A stretch of DNA of 64,000 nt from Bacillus mycoides (GTDB lineage Bacteria > Bacillota > Bacilli > Bacillales > Bacillaceae_G), in contig NZ_LXLV01000067.1 of the NCBI RefSeq assembly GCF_001757995.1, positions 33,356-97,355 on the forward strand. Direction: 5' to 3'. A program made the translations under genes and the position numbers. Within the stretch, counting starts at the first letter, position 1. Each line of letters begins with the position of its first letter. This document shows, piece by piece, positions 8,779-18,981 of this stretch. Under the pieces are notes generated by a model that saw nothing but the letters and a program-made list of their open reading frames with translations, was not told the origin of the DNA and did not search any database.

Positions 8779-9798
8779 TTATCCTCCTATATAAGACATT
8801 TCAATTTTCGGACGATTTTTCGCACTTTCTTCTGTCCGTTCATCTGAATATCGATCTTTTCTATTCTCCCATACATATTGTATAGCTTTTAATAACTCAT
8901 TATCCGAAAGGTTTTCCCTGAGAAGTTTCCTTAAATCCATTCCTTCTGTCGCAAACAAGCAAGTATAAAACTTTCCATCTGCTGAAATTCTTGCTCTCGT
9001 ACAAGAAGAACAAAATGACTCAGAAACGGAAGTAATAAAACCAACCTCTACATTCGTTCCAACGTATCGATACCGCTTCGCAACCTCCCCAAAATAATGA
9101 GCTTCAGCTGGCTCAATTGGATACACCCCATGAATCATATCAATTAATTCTCGTTTCGTAATAACTTGATCAAAATTCCATCCATTCGTACTGCCAACAT
9201 CCATAAACTCAATAAATCTAAGTGAAATTCCTTGTTCTTTAAAATACGCAGCAACTGGAAGTACTTGATGATCGTTCATCCCTTTTTTCACAACCATATT
9301 TACCTTCACTTCAAGGCCTGCTTCTTTCGCTGCCATAATTCCTTTTAACACTGGTTTCGTATTCATATTCCGGCCATTAATTGCGCGGAATACATTATCA
9401 TCTATCGCATCCAAACTAACATTTACTCGGTGTAACCCAGCTTCTTTTAACGCCTTCGCTTGCTTCGTTAAATGAATCGCATTTGTCGTTAATCCTAGAT
9501 CTACTAAACCGTCAATTTTCACGAGACGTTCGATAAGTTTTGTTAAATCCTTACGGAGCAATGGCTCACCGCCAGTAAGTCTAATTTTCCGTACACCGAT
9601 GCTAACAAATACTTTTGCTAATCGCTCGATTTCATCAAATGTCAGTAAAAACTCATCTTTCAAAAAAGCATAATCAGGACCAAACACTTCCGCTGGCATA
9701 CAATACGTACACCGTAAATTACAACGATCAATGACAGAGATGCGCAAATCTTGAAGTGGGCGTCCGAAAAAATCTTTAACCTTCTCCTGCATCGCCAC
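8779..9798 (-). CDS. moaA: GTP 3',8-cyclase MoaA
   Basis: 339-residue radical SAM enzyme. The N-terminal cluster motif CNLRCTYC uses Cys26, Cys30 and Cys33; GGEPLLR follows at about residue 75. A C-terminal cluster motif [20 protein letters not shown] lies near 263-282, and the protein ends in a Gly-Gly tail needed for activity. It catalyses the first step of molybdenum cofactor synthesis. A TATAAT sits upstream at about 9836-9845 on the minus strand. Confidence 0.96.
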   Translation of the reverse strand: MAMQEKVKDFFGRPLQDLRISVIDRCNLRCTYCMPAEVFGPDYAFLKDEFLLTFDEIERLAKVFVSIGVRKIRLTGGEPLLRKDLTKLIERLVKIDGLVDLGLTTNAIHLTKQAKALKEAGLHRVNVSLDAIDDNVFRAINGRNMNTKPVLKGIMAAKEAGLEVKVNMVVKKGMNDHQVLPVAAYFKEQGISLRFIEFMDVGSTNGWNFDQVITKRELIDMIHGVYPIEPAEAHYFGEVAKRYRYVGTNVEVGFITSVSESFCSSCTRARISADGKFYTCLFATEGMDLRKLLRENLSDNELLKAIQYVWENRKDRYSDERTEESAKNRPKIEMSYIGG

Positions 9799-9879
9799 TC
9801 TCCCTTTCTGCCAAATTTATCCCTCTCTTCATTCTATTATAATATATTTTTGAAACGTGATGTTTTTGCTCAAACAAAT

Positions 9880-9914
9880 AAAAAACCTTGAAACGTAAAA
9901 GTTCCAAGGTTTTT
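9880..9914 (-). terminator. Terminator of the collagen-like gene
   Basis: AAAAACCTTGGAAC, loop, then TTTCAAGGTTTTT on the minus strand, just after the stop at 9921. Confidence 0.8.
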
Positions 9915-9920
9915 CGCTTA

Positions 9921-10887
<967 letters not shown>

Positions 10888-10984
10888 TGAAATATGTTCA
10901 GAATAAAAAATTCCCCTTCAATTTGAATTGTATTTTCAAAAACCGTTTCCAATACTTCTTTTAAATAAAAACTCCCCTAATTTC

Positions 10985-11308
10985 TTAGGGGAGTCCAGCT
11001 GTTGAATCCATATTATCTGTATTAGGGACACTTTGTACTATATTTGATACATTTGCACCTTGACCCGTATTTGCTCCTGTTAGATTACTAGCAGGAGTAC
11101 CTCGTGTATATGTTGTCGTCACAGAATCTCCCGGCTGTAAACAAAGCTTCGTCTCCGTTCCTATTACTGTAACAACATCAATCCAAGTGCAACCCGTTGA
11201 ACCACTATACGATTTCGAAGCAGTAAACGATGTATCACTCAAATTATCACCGGTAAATATATTCCCAGTATTATTAACGATAATAAATTCCTTAATACGT
11301 GCAGGCAT
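10985..11308 (-). CDS. GerPA/GerPF-family spore protein
   Basis: 107 residues starting MPARIKEFIIVNNTGNIFTGDNLSDTSF, the pattern of the spore germination proteins GerPA/GerPF (short proteins with a beta-strand, a G-D motif and a conserved KSYSGSTG-like segment). GerP proteins help germinants pass the spore coat. The protein has an extra Gly/Thr/Asn-rich C-terminal stretch. It is the downstream partner of a similar gene at 11329-11553, separated by 20 bp, and sits among exosporium and germination genes. Confidence 0.7.
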   Translation of the reverse strand: MPARIKEFIIVNNTGNIFTGDNLSDTSFTASKSYSGSTGCTWIDVVTVIGTETKLCLQPGDSVTTTYTRGTPASNLTGANTGQGANVSNIVQSVPNTDNMDSTAGLP

Positions 11309-11328
11309 ACTTACACTCTACCTTTCCT

Positions 11329-11553
11329 TTATGCACCTAATGTACGTGTACTCGTCGCTAATGGCGGTAAAAATACTGATGTTCTAATCACCGCTTCTGG
11401 CTGCCGCTTCCCATTTAAAAAAATAGCCGCACTTGACCCTCCAGCACCGGCATATATTTTTGCCACAGCTAAAGGTGAGATATCATAACAGTCCCCAACA
11501 TTAACAGCTCCTGTATTATTTATAATTTTCACTTTACGCATGTTAATCCCCAT
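11329..11553 (-). CDS. GerPA/GerPF-family spore protein
   Basis: 74 residues (MGINMRKVKIINNTGAVNVGDCYDISPLAVAKIYAGAGGSS...), with the family features VKIINNTGAVNVGDCYDISP and KIYAGAGGS. The start may be the ATG at 11553 or the one four codons later (11541); both have G-rich upstream sequence. It is the first gene of a two-gene unit with 10985-11308. The pair is not the six-gene gerP operon, so it probably represents paralogues with a coat or exosporium role. Confidence 0.7.
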   Translation of the reverse strand: MGINMRKVKIINNTGAVNVGDCYDISPLAVAKIYAGAGGSSAAIFLNGKRQPEAVIRTSVFLPPLATSTRTLGA

Positions 11554-11587
11554 TTACCTATCCCCCTTTTATACACTGTATGCAAAA

Positions 11588-11622
11588 GAAAAAAACTTGA
11601 AACAAACACGTTTCAAGTTTTT
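11588..11622 (-). terminator. Terminator of the rhodanese gene
   Basis: AAAACTTGAAAC and GTTTCAAGTTTTT form the stem downstream of the rhodanese stop codon on the minus strand. Confidence 0.75.
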
Positions 11623-11630
11623 GCAGATAC

Positions 11631-11936
11631 TTATTTAGTTTCGCCTTCATATTGAAGCATACCGCCAACCATATTCACTGTTTTAAATCCTTGCTCATTT
11701 AAATAATGGCATACATTTTCACTACGCATTCCCGAACGGCAAATAAAGATATATTCATTCTCTTTCTCAAAGAAATCTACTTTATTTGGAATATCGCCCA
11801 TTTTAATATGTACAGCTTCCGGAATTTTCCCTGCCGCTACTTCTTCATCTTCCCTTACATCTACTAAAAATAATGTTTCTCCATTTTCTAAACGCTCTTG
11901 CACTTCTTCTGTAGTAATTGTTTTTACTTCTATCAT
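11631..11936 (-). CDS. Single-domain rhodanese-like protein
   Basis: 101 residues. The active-site loop is CRSGMRS with Cys66 as the sulfur carrier; LFLVDVREDEE (about 22-32) and MVGGMLQYEGE (C-terminus) are the other rhodanese landmarks. It likely transfers sulfane sulfur; the acceptor is unknown. The ATG at 11936 follows AAGGAGGAACTAC and is preferred to a frame extension of 20 codons further upstream. Monocistronic with its own terminator. Confidence 0.85.
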   Translation of the reverse strand: MIEVKTITTEEVQERLENGETLFLVDVREDEEVAAGKIPEAVHIKMGDIPNKVDFFEKENEYIFICRSGMRSENVCHYLNEQGFKTVNMVGGMLQYEGETK

Positions 11937-12135
11937 ATGTAGTTCCTCCTTATATACAATAAAACCTTCAGTTTCTTCTTTAAGCAAACATTTCACATCA
12001 ATTTTAGCACGCGAAGGAAGGAACGCAAAGAATGGAACATTTATTTCTCAATTTTCCCGCAAAATTTATTCTTTACAAACATAACTAACGCATTGTATCC
12101 TCAATATACTTGTTTGATGAAAGGAGCCAGTTAAA

Positions 12136-12318
12136 ATGACACTTTTTCTTTTCATTATGGGCATCATTTTCTTAGTTTTTGCAGTTATTGCTCTTAGTAT
12201 GAAAAATAATAAAAAGATAAAATCCCCTCAAGAAATGTCATTCTTATTTCTATTACTTAGTATAGCTTTCTTCGGTTTATCCATCGCTTCATATATTTTC
12301 CGTCTGCAAATCATGTAA
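12136..12318 (+). CDS. Small two-helix membrane protein
   Basis: 60 residues with two hydrophobic segments (MTLFLFIMGIIFLVFAVIALSM and FLFLLLSIAFFGLSIASYIF) joined by a short basic loop. No known motif. It has a good ribosome site (GAAAGGAG) and stands alone between convergent or divergent neighbours. Function unknown. Confidence 0.6.
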   Translation: MTLFLFIMGIIFLVFAVIALSMKNNKKIKSPQEMSFLFLLLSIAFFGLSIASYIFRLQIM

Positions 12319-12320
12319 TA

Positions 12321-12350
12321 AAAGGTGCCTACTATAAATCATGCACCTTT
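12321..12350. terminator. Weak bidirectional hairpin
   Basis: AAAGGTGC (12321-12328) and GCACCTTT (12343-12350), 8-bp stem with a 14-nt loop, between a plus-strand and a minus-strand gene end. Confidence 0.45.
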
Positions 12351-12366
12351 CCACATTAATTATTTC

Positions 12367-13491
12367 CTACACAAAACTAGATACTTTCCGATTTAAAAAC
12401 TCATAAATTTTCTTTTCAAATAAATGAATATCAAACGCTCCCGCCATATGCCCATTTATACTTTCTATCTCATATACTTCTGCGTACTTCCCTTGTTTTT
12501 GCAAAATGTCTACCATTTTATAATTGTAACGAGGCGGCTGAAGTAAATCTTGTTTGCATGGAATCATGAGTACATTCGCTTCAACCTTGGAAAGAGCCTC
12601 TTCTAAGGAAGAAAACCCATGTGCAATATCATGTAATAAAACCGCTTTCGTAGTATACATCCATGAATTTGCATCTACTAAATCTATACTTTTACATGTC
12701 ACTTTATTTATTTCTTTCTCAAATGATGTTAATGCAGAAAATTGTTGATAAGGTGCCATTTCTATACTGTTCCGCGGGAATGCTGTTTCATAAAAATGTT
12801 CATCAAATGCGTTCATAAACATCATTTTATTCGCTAAATGAAGTCCCTTCGTCGGTTGTTCCTCTCCGTACTTTCCACCTTTCCAATTTGGATCAAGCTG
12901 AATTGCTTCAATCGCATTTTGCGCTACATTTCCCGACGTTATAATTGGATTTTGCGGGTTCGTAATAACTCCAATCATTCGTTCTATCATATGAGGATAG
13001 TGGACAGCCCATTGCTGCGCAATCATCCCACCTGCCGACGGTCCCATTACAGCATGTAACCTAGAAATCCCCATATCTGTTATTAACTCATATTGCATAC
13101 GTGCTACATCTAAAAATGTGAAGACTGGAAAATCCATCGCATACTCAAAGCCAGTCATCGGATTTATCGATTTTGGTCCCGTTGTAATTACGTAGGGGTT
13201 CTTCACCTGTACATTACAAAGGTTATCAGTACATATAACGAAATATTTATTTGTATCAATTGCTTTCCCAGGTCCAATTAATCCATCCCACCAACCAGCT
13301 TCCTCATCATGCTCTGTATATTTTCCTGCCGCATGACTTGTTGCACTAAAATAGTGACAAACCAAAATCGCATTTGATCTTTCCCTATTTAAAGCACCAT
13401 ACGTCTCATACCCCATTTGAACAGGAATTTCCCTACCATTTTCAAACACAAACTCTTTTAAAACAAATTTCTCCTTTTTTACAATTTGCAT
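12367..13491 (-). CDS. Alpha/beta hydrolase, homoserine O-acetyltransferase-like (MetX fold)
   Basis: 374 residues, the length of MetX proteins. It has ILVCHYFSATSHAAG (about 42-56), the nucleophile elbow GPSAGG at about 150, FTFLDVARMQYEL, a catalytic Asp in PCKQDLLQP and His in INGHMAGAFD. The family acylates homoserine or related substrates with acyl-CoA, but the elbow here is GPSAGG where classical MetX has a GGS.GG-type elbow, so the substrate may differ. Monocistronic. Confidence 0.75.
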   Translation of the reverse strand: MQIVKKEKFVLKEFVFENGREIPVQMGYETYGALNRERSNAILVCHYFSATSHAAGKYTEHDEEAGWWDGLIGPGKAIDTNKYFVICTDNLCNVQVKNPYVITTGPKSINPMTGFEYAMDFPVFTFLDVARMQYELITDMGISRLHAVMGPSAGGMIAQQWAVHYPHMIERMIGVITNPQNPIITSGNVAQNAIEAIQLDPNWKGGKYGEEQPTKGLHLANKMMFMNAFDEHFYETAFPRNSIEMAPYQQFSALTSFEKEINKVTCKSIDLVDANSWMYTTKAVLLHDIAHGFSSLEEALSKVEANVLMIPCKQDLLQPPRYNYKMVDILQKQGKYAEVYEIESINGHMAGAFDIHLFEKKIYEFLNRKVSSFV

Positions 13492-13581
13492 AGACTCGCC
13501 TTCTTCCCGTCATATTATGAACTGCTTACTAAAGGATTTTTTCTATACAAACCAATCTCCTCCTTCTTTTCATAAATAAAT

Positions 13582-13610
13582 GAATAATATACAAAATTAG
13601 CCACAAAATA
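13582..13610 (+). promoter_or_regulatory. Candidate SigG promoter for the gerI operon
   Basis: GAATA (13582-13586) and CAAAATA (13604-13610) are separated by 17 bp, close to the forespore SigG pattern, and lie 34 bp upstream of gerIA. Germination-receptor operons are normally SigG-dependent; the assignment is inference. Confidence 0.4.
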
Positions 13611-13643
13611 GCACTATATTACACAATCAAAGAGGGCATACAT

Positions 13644-15848
13644 ATGATTTGGAATTGGTTACGTAAGAAAAAAAACTCAAATACAAAAGAGACAGATGAT
13701 TCGAAACAACAGCCGGATGATCAAAAGGAACATAACAAAGATAAGAATGGCGAGCCAAAAAATACGGAACAAACTGAGGATAATTCTCAAAACAAACAAC
13801 AAAGTTCTAAACAAGAAGATTCTTCTCAAAACAAGCAACAAAGTTCTAAACAAGAGGATAATTCTCAAAACAAACAACAAAATTCTAAACAAGAAGATTC
13901 TTCTCAAAACAAACAACAAAATTCTAAACAAGAAGATTCTTCTCAAAACAAGCAACAAAGTTCTAAACAAGAGGATAATTCTCAAAACAAGCAGCAAAGT
14001 TCTAAACAAGAAGATTCTTCTCAAAACAAGCAACAAAGTTCTAAACAAGAGGATAATTCTCAAAACAAACAACAAAATTCTAAACAGGAAGATTCTTCTC
14101 AAAACAAGCAACAAAGTTCTAAACAAGAGGATAATTCTCAAAACAAGCAGCAAAATTCTAAACAAGAAGATTCTTCTCAAAACAAGCAACAAAGTTCTAA
14201 ACAAGAGGATAATTCTCAAAACAAACAGCAAAATTCTAAACAAGAGGATAATTCTCAAAACAAGCAACAAAGTTCTAAACAAGAGGGTAATTCTCAAAAC
14301 AAACAGCAAAGCTCTAAACAAGATGATAATTCTCAAAACAAACAACAAAGCTCAGGAAGTAACAGCATTTATGACTTTAGCAAACCAGAAAAAGACCATA
14401 TTCATTCTCTACAAGAGTTAATTGAGAAGCTAAAACAGTCTAGTGATTTTGTTAATTACCATACATCTGACGATGAAACGATACCTTATTGGATTTCTTA
14501 CTATCGTCCTTCACTTGATGGTGAGAAATTACAAAAATATTTAATGCCTACTCTTTTGGAACGCCCTTGTGCTTCATTAGAAGTATTAAAAGAACATATT
14601 CCGATGAGCGGTATTACAATTACAAATGATTTACAAAAGATTGAGGACATGGTTTTAAAAGGGCATGCAATTATTCAATTAAATCAGCAAGATCAAAAGT
14701 GTATGCTTGCAAATATTGCAATTGATAATTATCGTGCACCAACTCCTCCATTAAATGAATCGACTGTTATTGGTCCTCAAGAAGGATTCGTAGAAGATAT
14801 TGATACAAACATTAATTTAGTACGAAAACGCCTTCCTGTTTTAGATCTCCAAACAAAAGAGATGATTATCGGAGAGTTCTCAAAAACAAAAGTCGTTATG
14901 ATGTATTTAAATAACTTAGCTGAAAAAGAAAATGTAGATTTTCTAGAGGAATCATTACGGGCTCTTAAATATGATCAAATTAACGATAGTGCATATATAC
15001 AAGAATTAATGGGGGAAAAATCCATTTTCCCTCTCTATATCAATACAGAACGCACTGATAGAGTTACAAAAGCACTAATTGATGGAAAAATCGCTATTTT
15101 TGTTGATGGTTCTCCAAGTGTTCTACTAACACCTGTATCATATTTCGATTTTTTCATTTCACCAGAAGACTATAACGTTTCTTGGTTATACGCTACATTC
15201 TCAAGGATTTTACGGCTAATCGCTGTTTTATTCTCAATTTGCGCGACACCATTATATGTTGCCACTTTAAACTATCACTATGAATTAGTTCCTAGTGATT
15301 TATTGGAAACGTTAATTTTATCAAGGGCGCAAGTACCGTTTCCACCTTTAATTGAAGCACTCTTCTTAGAACTTGCCATTGATTTATTAAGAGAAGCTGG
15401 TGCGAGATTACCAATGAAAGTTGGTCAAACACTTGGTATTGTAGGCGGTATCGTAATCGGACAAGCATCTGTACAAGCTGGTTTAACGAGTAATATTTTA
15501 TTAATTATCGTTGCCTTATCAGCGTTAGCTTCCTTTATTACGCCCATTTATAAAATGGGAAACGCCGTTCGTTTACTGCGTTTCCCATTTCTCGCCTTTG
15601 CAGAAATAGGTGGTCTATTTGGTATCTCTCTTGGATTTATCTTTTTATTTACCCATCTTTTTAGACTAACTTCTTTACGTAAACCGTACGCGCTTTTTTA
15701 TCCAACTAGACAACAATCAATGAAAGATTCATGGATTCGTTTTCCATTAACGATGATTGATACACGAGACGTACAAGCGAGACCACAGCATGTGAAAAAG
15801 TCAGCAAAAGGAATTTCAACAAAACATAGATCGGATTTTGATGATTAA
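13644..15848 (+). CDS. gerIA: Spore germination receptor A subunit GerIA (GerHA-type)
   Basis: 734 residues. A basic/acidic N-terminus is followed by fifteen tandem 13-residue repeats of the type SQNKQQSSKQEDN (about residues 45-239), then the GerA domain with an N-terminal soluble part (about 250-490) and membrane helices (ILRLIAVLFSICATPLYVATLNY onward) ending in a basic tail. GerA-type subunits sit in the spore inner membrane with B and C subunits and respond to germinants. An A subunit with a Gln/Ser/Asn-rich repeat is the hallmark of B. cereus GerI, which answers inosine; the orthologue in B. anthracis is called gerH. Confidence 0.92.
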   Translation: MIWNWLRKKKNSNTKETDDSKQQPDDQKEHNKDKNGEPKNTEQTEDNSQNKQQSSKQEDSSQNKQQSSKQEDNSQNKQQNSKQEDSSQNKQQNSKQEDSSQNKQQSSKQEDNSQNKQQSSKQEDSSQNKQQSSKQEDNSQNKQQNSKQEDSSQNKQQSSKQEDNSQNKQQNSKQEDSSQNKQQSSKQEDNSQNKQQNSKQEDNSQNKQQSSKQEGNSQNKQQSSKQDDNSQNKQQSSGSNSIYDFSKPEKDHIHSLQELIEKLKQSSDFVNYHTSDDETIPYWISYYRPSLDGEKLQKYLMPTLLERPCASLEVLKEHIPMSGITITNDLQKIEDMVLKGHAIIQLNQQDQKCMLANIAIDNYRAPTPPLNESTVIGPQEGFVEDIDTNINLVRKRLPVLDLQTKEMIIGEFSKTKVVMMYLNNLAEKENVDFLEESLRALKYDQINDSAYIQELMGEKSIFPLYINTERTDRVTKALIDGKIAIFVDGSPSVLLTPVSYFDFFISPEDYNVSWLYATFSRILRLIAVLFSICATPLYVATLNYHYELVPSDLLETLILSRAQVPFPPLIEALFLELAIDLLREAGARLPMKVGQTLGIVGGIVIGQASVQAGLTSNILLIIVALSALASFITPIYKMGNAVRLLRFPFLAFAEIGGLFGISLGFIFLFTHLFRLTSLRKPYALFYPTRQQSMKDSWIRFPLTMIDTRDVQARPQHVKKSAKGISTKHRSDFDD
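13776..14360 (+). repeat. 39-bp tandem repeat, 15 copies, inside gerIA
   Basis: Fifteen units of 39 bp encoding 13 residues (ED[NS]SQNKQQ[SN]SKQ), total 585 bp. Sequence variation is confined to a few positions (N/S at two places and E/D/G changes). The last two copies are the most degenerate. Copy number is expected to vary between strains. Confidence 0.95.
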
Positions 15849-15864
15849 GAAATGAGGTGCATTG

Positions 15865-16959
15865 ATGAGTAAAGTTCAAGAAAAATATCAAATATCTCCT
15901 ATTTTTGTTTTCTTCTTAATTCACAGTGCACAGTTTGGCGCTGGCGTTCTCGGGTTTGCTCGAATTATAGCAAAAGTCGCTGGATACGACAGCTGGATGG
16001 GAGTTCTAATCACAGGAATCTGTATCCATATTCTTATATGGATGATGTATTTCTTATTAAAAGAAACAAACGGGAATTTAATTGATTTACATCGACAAAC
16101 ATTTGGAAAATGGCTAGGAAACGGTATTAGTCTTATCTTTATGATGTATTTTTTAATCGTCAGTATTTCTGTCATTCGAACATACGTTGAAATTATTCAA
16201 GTGTGGATGTTCCCTACCGCTTCAACTTGGATGTTAACACTCTTTTTATGCTTAGTTAGCTATTACATTATTTCTTCCGGATTTCGTGTAATTACTGGCA
16301 TTTGCGTTATCTCTATTGGCGGTACATTAGGATATTTATTTCTTAGCCTTTTCGTTTTGAAATATTCACATTGGGCTAATTTACTACCTATATTCACACA
16401 TTCTTTTTCAGATATTTTAAAAGCTGCAAAACTTTCAATATATAGTATGACCGGATTTGAGGTCTATCTTATGATATATCCATTTGTAAAACAACCTAAA
16501 AAATCGCATAAATTCGCTCAATACGGAGCACTATTTTCAAACTTTCTATATTTATTTAGTACCATTTTAGCCTTTACTTTTTTTAGTGAAAAACAATTGT
16601 CAAAAACAATATGGTCACAACTTTCTATGACCCAGGTAATCCAATTACCATTCATAGAAAGGTTAGAATATATTGCAATCTCAGCTTATGCGCTCGTTAT
16701 TATTACGAGTTCAATTCTTCCTTTATGGGCAGCAACAAGAGGAACACATGAAATATTTCGTGTAAAACAAAAAGAGATTTTAGTCACTTTTATGCTCATT
16801 ACCCTCGTTGTTTCACAAATTTTAACAAATAGACATGATATTAATAACTTTATTAGTAATGCATCAAAAATTAGTTTTTGGCTCATGTATGTATACATCC
16901 CAATTTTATTTATTATTGTGTGGGTGAAAAGAAAATGGAAAAAATCAAAAGAAAATTAA
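15865..16959 (+). CDS. gerIB: Spore germination receptor B subunit GerIB
   Basis: 364 residues, ten predicted membrane helices, spore permease family (APC superfamily): ISPIFVFFLIHSAQFGAGVLGFARIIAK at the N-terminus, repeated hydrophobic segments to IPILFIIVWVKRKWKKSKEN. In GerA receptors the B subunit carries the germinant-binding pocket. ATG at 15865 follows GAGGTGCATTG. It lies 16 bp after gerIA and overlaps gerIC by 25 bp. Confidence 0.9.
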   Translation: MSKVQEKYQISPIFVFFLIHSAQFGAGVLGFARIIAKVAGYDSWMGVLITGICIHILIWMMYFLLKETNGNLIDLHRQTFGKWLGNGISLIFMMYFLIVSISVIRTYVEIIQVWMFPTASTWMLTLFLCLVSYYIISSGFRVITGICVISIGGTLGYLFLSLFVLKYSHWANLLPIFTHSFSDILKAAKLSIYSMTGFEVYLMIYPFVKQPKKSHKFAQYGALFSNFLYLFSTILAFTFFSEKQLSKTIWSQLSMTQVIQLPFIERLEYIAISAYALVIITSSILPLWAATRGTHEIFRVKQKEILVTFMLITLVVSQILTNRHDINNFISNASKISFWLMYVYIPILFIIVWVKRKWKKSKEN

Positions 16960-18014
16960 TACTTCTTTCTTGTATAACAATCTTCAGTCTAACTGGATGT
17001 TTACAAAAAAATATTATCGATGATGTACAACTTATTCAAGGAACCGTATTTGATGTAGGAAAAGATAATAAAGTAAAAGTGACATTCGTTTGTCCCATTC
17101 AGCGAAAAGGAAATAAAGTTCAAGTTTTTGAAGGAACGGCAAATGCGGTAAAACAAGTAAAAGCAGACACATCTTTAGAATCTTCTCAACCATTTGCTAG
17201 CGGACAAATGCGAGTTGCTCTATTTACTACAAAAATTGCAAAAAAAGGAATGTCTACTACATTTGACACATTAATTCGAGATGTGAATATAGGGAACGCT
17301 TTATATGTTGCTTTATTAGAAGGAAGTGGCACTGAACTTTTAAAAGGAAAATATACGACTTCATCCAATGTTGCAATTTATATAAAGAAATTGCTAGAAC
17401 ATAATATGGAAACTGGTCCTTTACCAAAGGATAACCTGCATGTAGGAGCATTCCGTTATTATCAAGAAGGGCAAGACTACTATATTCCGATTTTAAAGAA
17501 ACATGCTGACAAAATAAAAATCATTGGAATTGGTCTTTTTAAAAAGGATAAATATATCGGTAAAATTGAGGAAAAAGATATGTTCATATTTAAAGGACTG
17601 TTAGAGAAACACAGATTAGATTCACATGAATTTAAAACGGATTCTGCGTACGTAATGATTAATAATATTCGTTCTGTTCCAACTTACGATATAAAAATAA
17701 AAAACGGTAAGCCTTCTTTTTTTATTCATGTTACGCTTGATGCTCGTATTCAAGAATTATCGAAACAAATTAACTTAGAAAATGTAAAGAACACAAACAA
17801 CATTGAAAAAGCCATCCAAAAACAATTGGATACACAGGGGAACAAACTAATTAAACAGTTTAAATCTTTAGGTGTCGATCCTCTTGGGCTAGGAGCTAAA
17901 TATAAGCAACATTATCGTCCATTTAAATTAGAAGAGTGGAAAAAAATGTACAAAGATGTCCCTGTTAACATAAAATACACCGTAAATATTACAAATTCTG
18001 GTGTAATTGAATAA
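16935..18014 (+). CDS. gerIC: Spore germination receptor C subunit GerIC (lipoprotein)
   Basis: 359 residues. The signal sequence MEKIKRKLILLSCITIFSL is followed by the lipobox LTGC (Cys22). The rest is a soluble GerAC domain (DVGKDNKVKVTFVCPIQRKG, GSGTELLKGKYTTSSNVAIYIKKLLE, and a C-terminal SIVKQ-like helical part). The start chosen is the ATG at 16935 inside the gerIB end, because it gives the lipoprotein signal directly; an upstream extension would add residues before it. Last gene of the operon. Confidence 0.9.
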   Translation: MEKIKRKLILLSCITIFSLTGCLQKNIIDDVQLIQGTVFDVGKDNKVKVTFVCPIQRKGNKVQVFEGTANAVKQVKADTSLESSQPFASGQMRVALFTTKIAKKGMSTTFDTLIRDVNIGNALYVALLEGSGTELLKGKYTTSSNVAIYIKKLLEHNMETGPLPKDNLHVGAFRYYQEGQDYYIPILKKHADKIKIIGIGLFKKDKYIGKIEEKDMFIFKGLLEKHRLDSHEFKTDSAYVMINNIRSVPTYDIKIKNGKPSFFIHVTLDARIQELSKQINLENVKNTNNIEKAIQKQLDTQGNKLIKQFKSLGVDPLGLGAKYKQHYRPFKLEEWKKMYKDVPVNIKYTVNITNSGVIE

Positions 18015-18024
18015 GTTAATGATT

Positions 18025-18070
18025 GAACTCCCCTCTCTGGCATGGTACAACGGAGAGGGGAGTTTTTATT
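18025..18070 (+). terminator. Terminator of the gerI operon
   Basis: AACTCCCCTCTC and GAGAGGGGAGTT form a strong stem with a T-rich tail, right after the gerIC stop. Confidence 0.85.
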
Positions 18071-18106
18071 TTTAAATAGAGAAAAGGGATATTTACGGGG
18101 GAGCTT

Positions 18107-18292
18107 ATGTCTAAAAAATTAGTAAAACCTATTTTAAATGGTATTTTATTTCTCGGCGTCTTTTTATTTGCTCATACATACTTAAAAAATGTTTCTTTCA
18201 CACGTTATTTACTTGTCGTTATACCAATGCTACTCATCGGAATGTTTGGCATTGATCTTATTTTATCTATTTTAATTAAGAAAGAAGAATAA
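18107..18292 (+). CDS. Small membrane protein
   Basis: 61 residues with two hydrophobic helices (ILNGILFLGVFLFAHTYL and YLLVVIPMLLIGMFGIDLILSIL) and basic ends. No motif recognised. Strong ribosome site (GGGGGAG) and its own terminator, so it is probably real. Function unknown. Confidence 0.6.
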   Translation: MSKKLVKPILNGILFLGVFLFAHTYLKNVSFTRYLLVVIPMLLIGMFGIDLILSILIKKEE

Positions 18293-18297
18293 CGAGC

Positions 18298-18328
18298 AAA
18301 CATCTTATTTCTCATAAGATGTTTTTTT
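18298..18328 (+). terminator. Terminator
   Basis: AACATCTTAT and ATAAGATGTT stem followed by a T run, after the small membrane protein. Confidence 0.8.
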
Positions 18329-18389
18329 ATTAAATAACCACCTTATGTTACAATAAACTTCGGCATAACGTAAGAAAGGATGAAACAGC

Positions 18390-18818
18390 ATGACAAACGA
18401 AAAAGGTTTAGATAAAGGATACGAACTTGTTGCAAAAATGCATGAAGAGTTCGGACATCCTGTGACAAATACTCCAACAAAACTAACAGAAGAGCGTGCA
18501 AAAATTCGTGCTAGCTTTATGCAAGAAGAGTTAGAAGAGTTTCTAGAAGCAACAACTGTTGAAGATCAATATGATGCACTTATTGACCTTATTTACTTTG
18601 CATTCGGAACGTTTGCAGAAATGGGCGTACGTCCAGATAAAGGATTTGAAATTGTAAACAACGCTAACATGGCAAAACTATTCCCTGATGGGAAGCCTCG
18701 CTTCCGTGAAGGCGACGGCAAAATTTTAAAACCTGAAGGCTGGCAAGCACCAGAACCACAACTTCGTGCTGAAATCGAACGCCAACGTCAAGAGGTATTG
18801 GTAAACGCAGGTAAATAA
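18390..18818 (+). CDS. MazG-like/all-alpha NTP pyrophosphohydrolase family protein
   Basis: 142 residues. The pattern EELEEFLEATTVEDQYDALIDLIYFAFGTFAEMG (about 49-82) resembles the metal-binding helices of the MazG/PRA-PH/dUTPase-like all-alpha pyrophosphatases, with acidic residues EE..E and ..YDALIDL at the metal positions. The C-terminal part (PRFREGDGKILKPEGWQAPEPQL) is seen in bacterial phosphoribosyl-ATP pyrophosphohydrolase-like proteins outside the his operon. Likely a house-cleaning NTPase; substrate unknown. Confidence 0.7.
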   Translation: MTNEKGLDKGYELVAKMHEEFGHPVTNTPTKLTEERAKIRASFMQEELEEFLEATTVEDQYDALIDLIYFAFGTFAEMGVRPDKGFEIVNNANMAKLFPDGKPRFREGDGKILKPEGWQAPEPQLRAEIERQRQEVLVNAGK

Positions 18819-18827
18819 TGTAAGAGA

Positions 18828-18859
18828 AACTGCTAGGAATATTCTTAGCAGTTTTTTTT
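18828..18859. terminator. Terminator
   Basis: ACTGCTAGGAAT and ATTCTTAGCAGT stem with a run of eight T, directly after the MazG-like gene. Confidence 0.8.
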
Positions 18860-18942
18860 GTACTATCATTCACAAATCATGAACTTCGTATTTTACTACT
18901 TATCACATTTCAAAATATAAATATATTTTCCCTCAAAATAAA

Positions 18943-18975
18943 AAATCTCCTTGCGCACAAGAGAATTTTTCATGT
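18943..18975 (-). terminator. Terminator of the His-rich gene
   Basis: TCTCTTG-TGCG-CAAGGAGA stem with a T run on the minus strand after the stop at 18982. Confidence 0.7.
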
Positions 18976-18981
18976 AATTCA

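Noticed and set aside
13677-14421. Open frames on both strands across the gerIA repeat
   Set aside because: Consequence of the 39-bp repeat, with no start site of their own.
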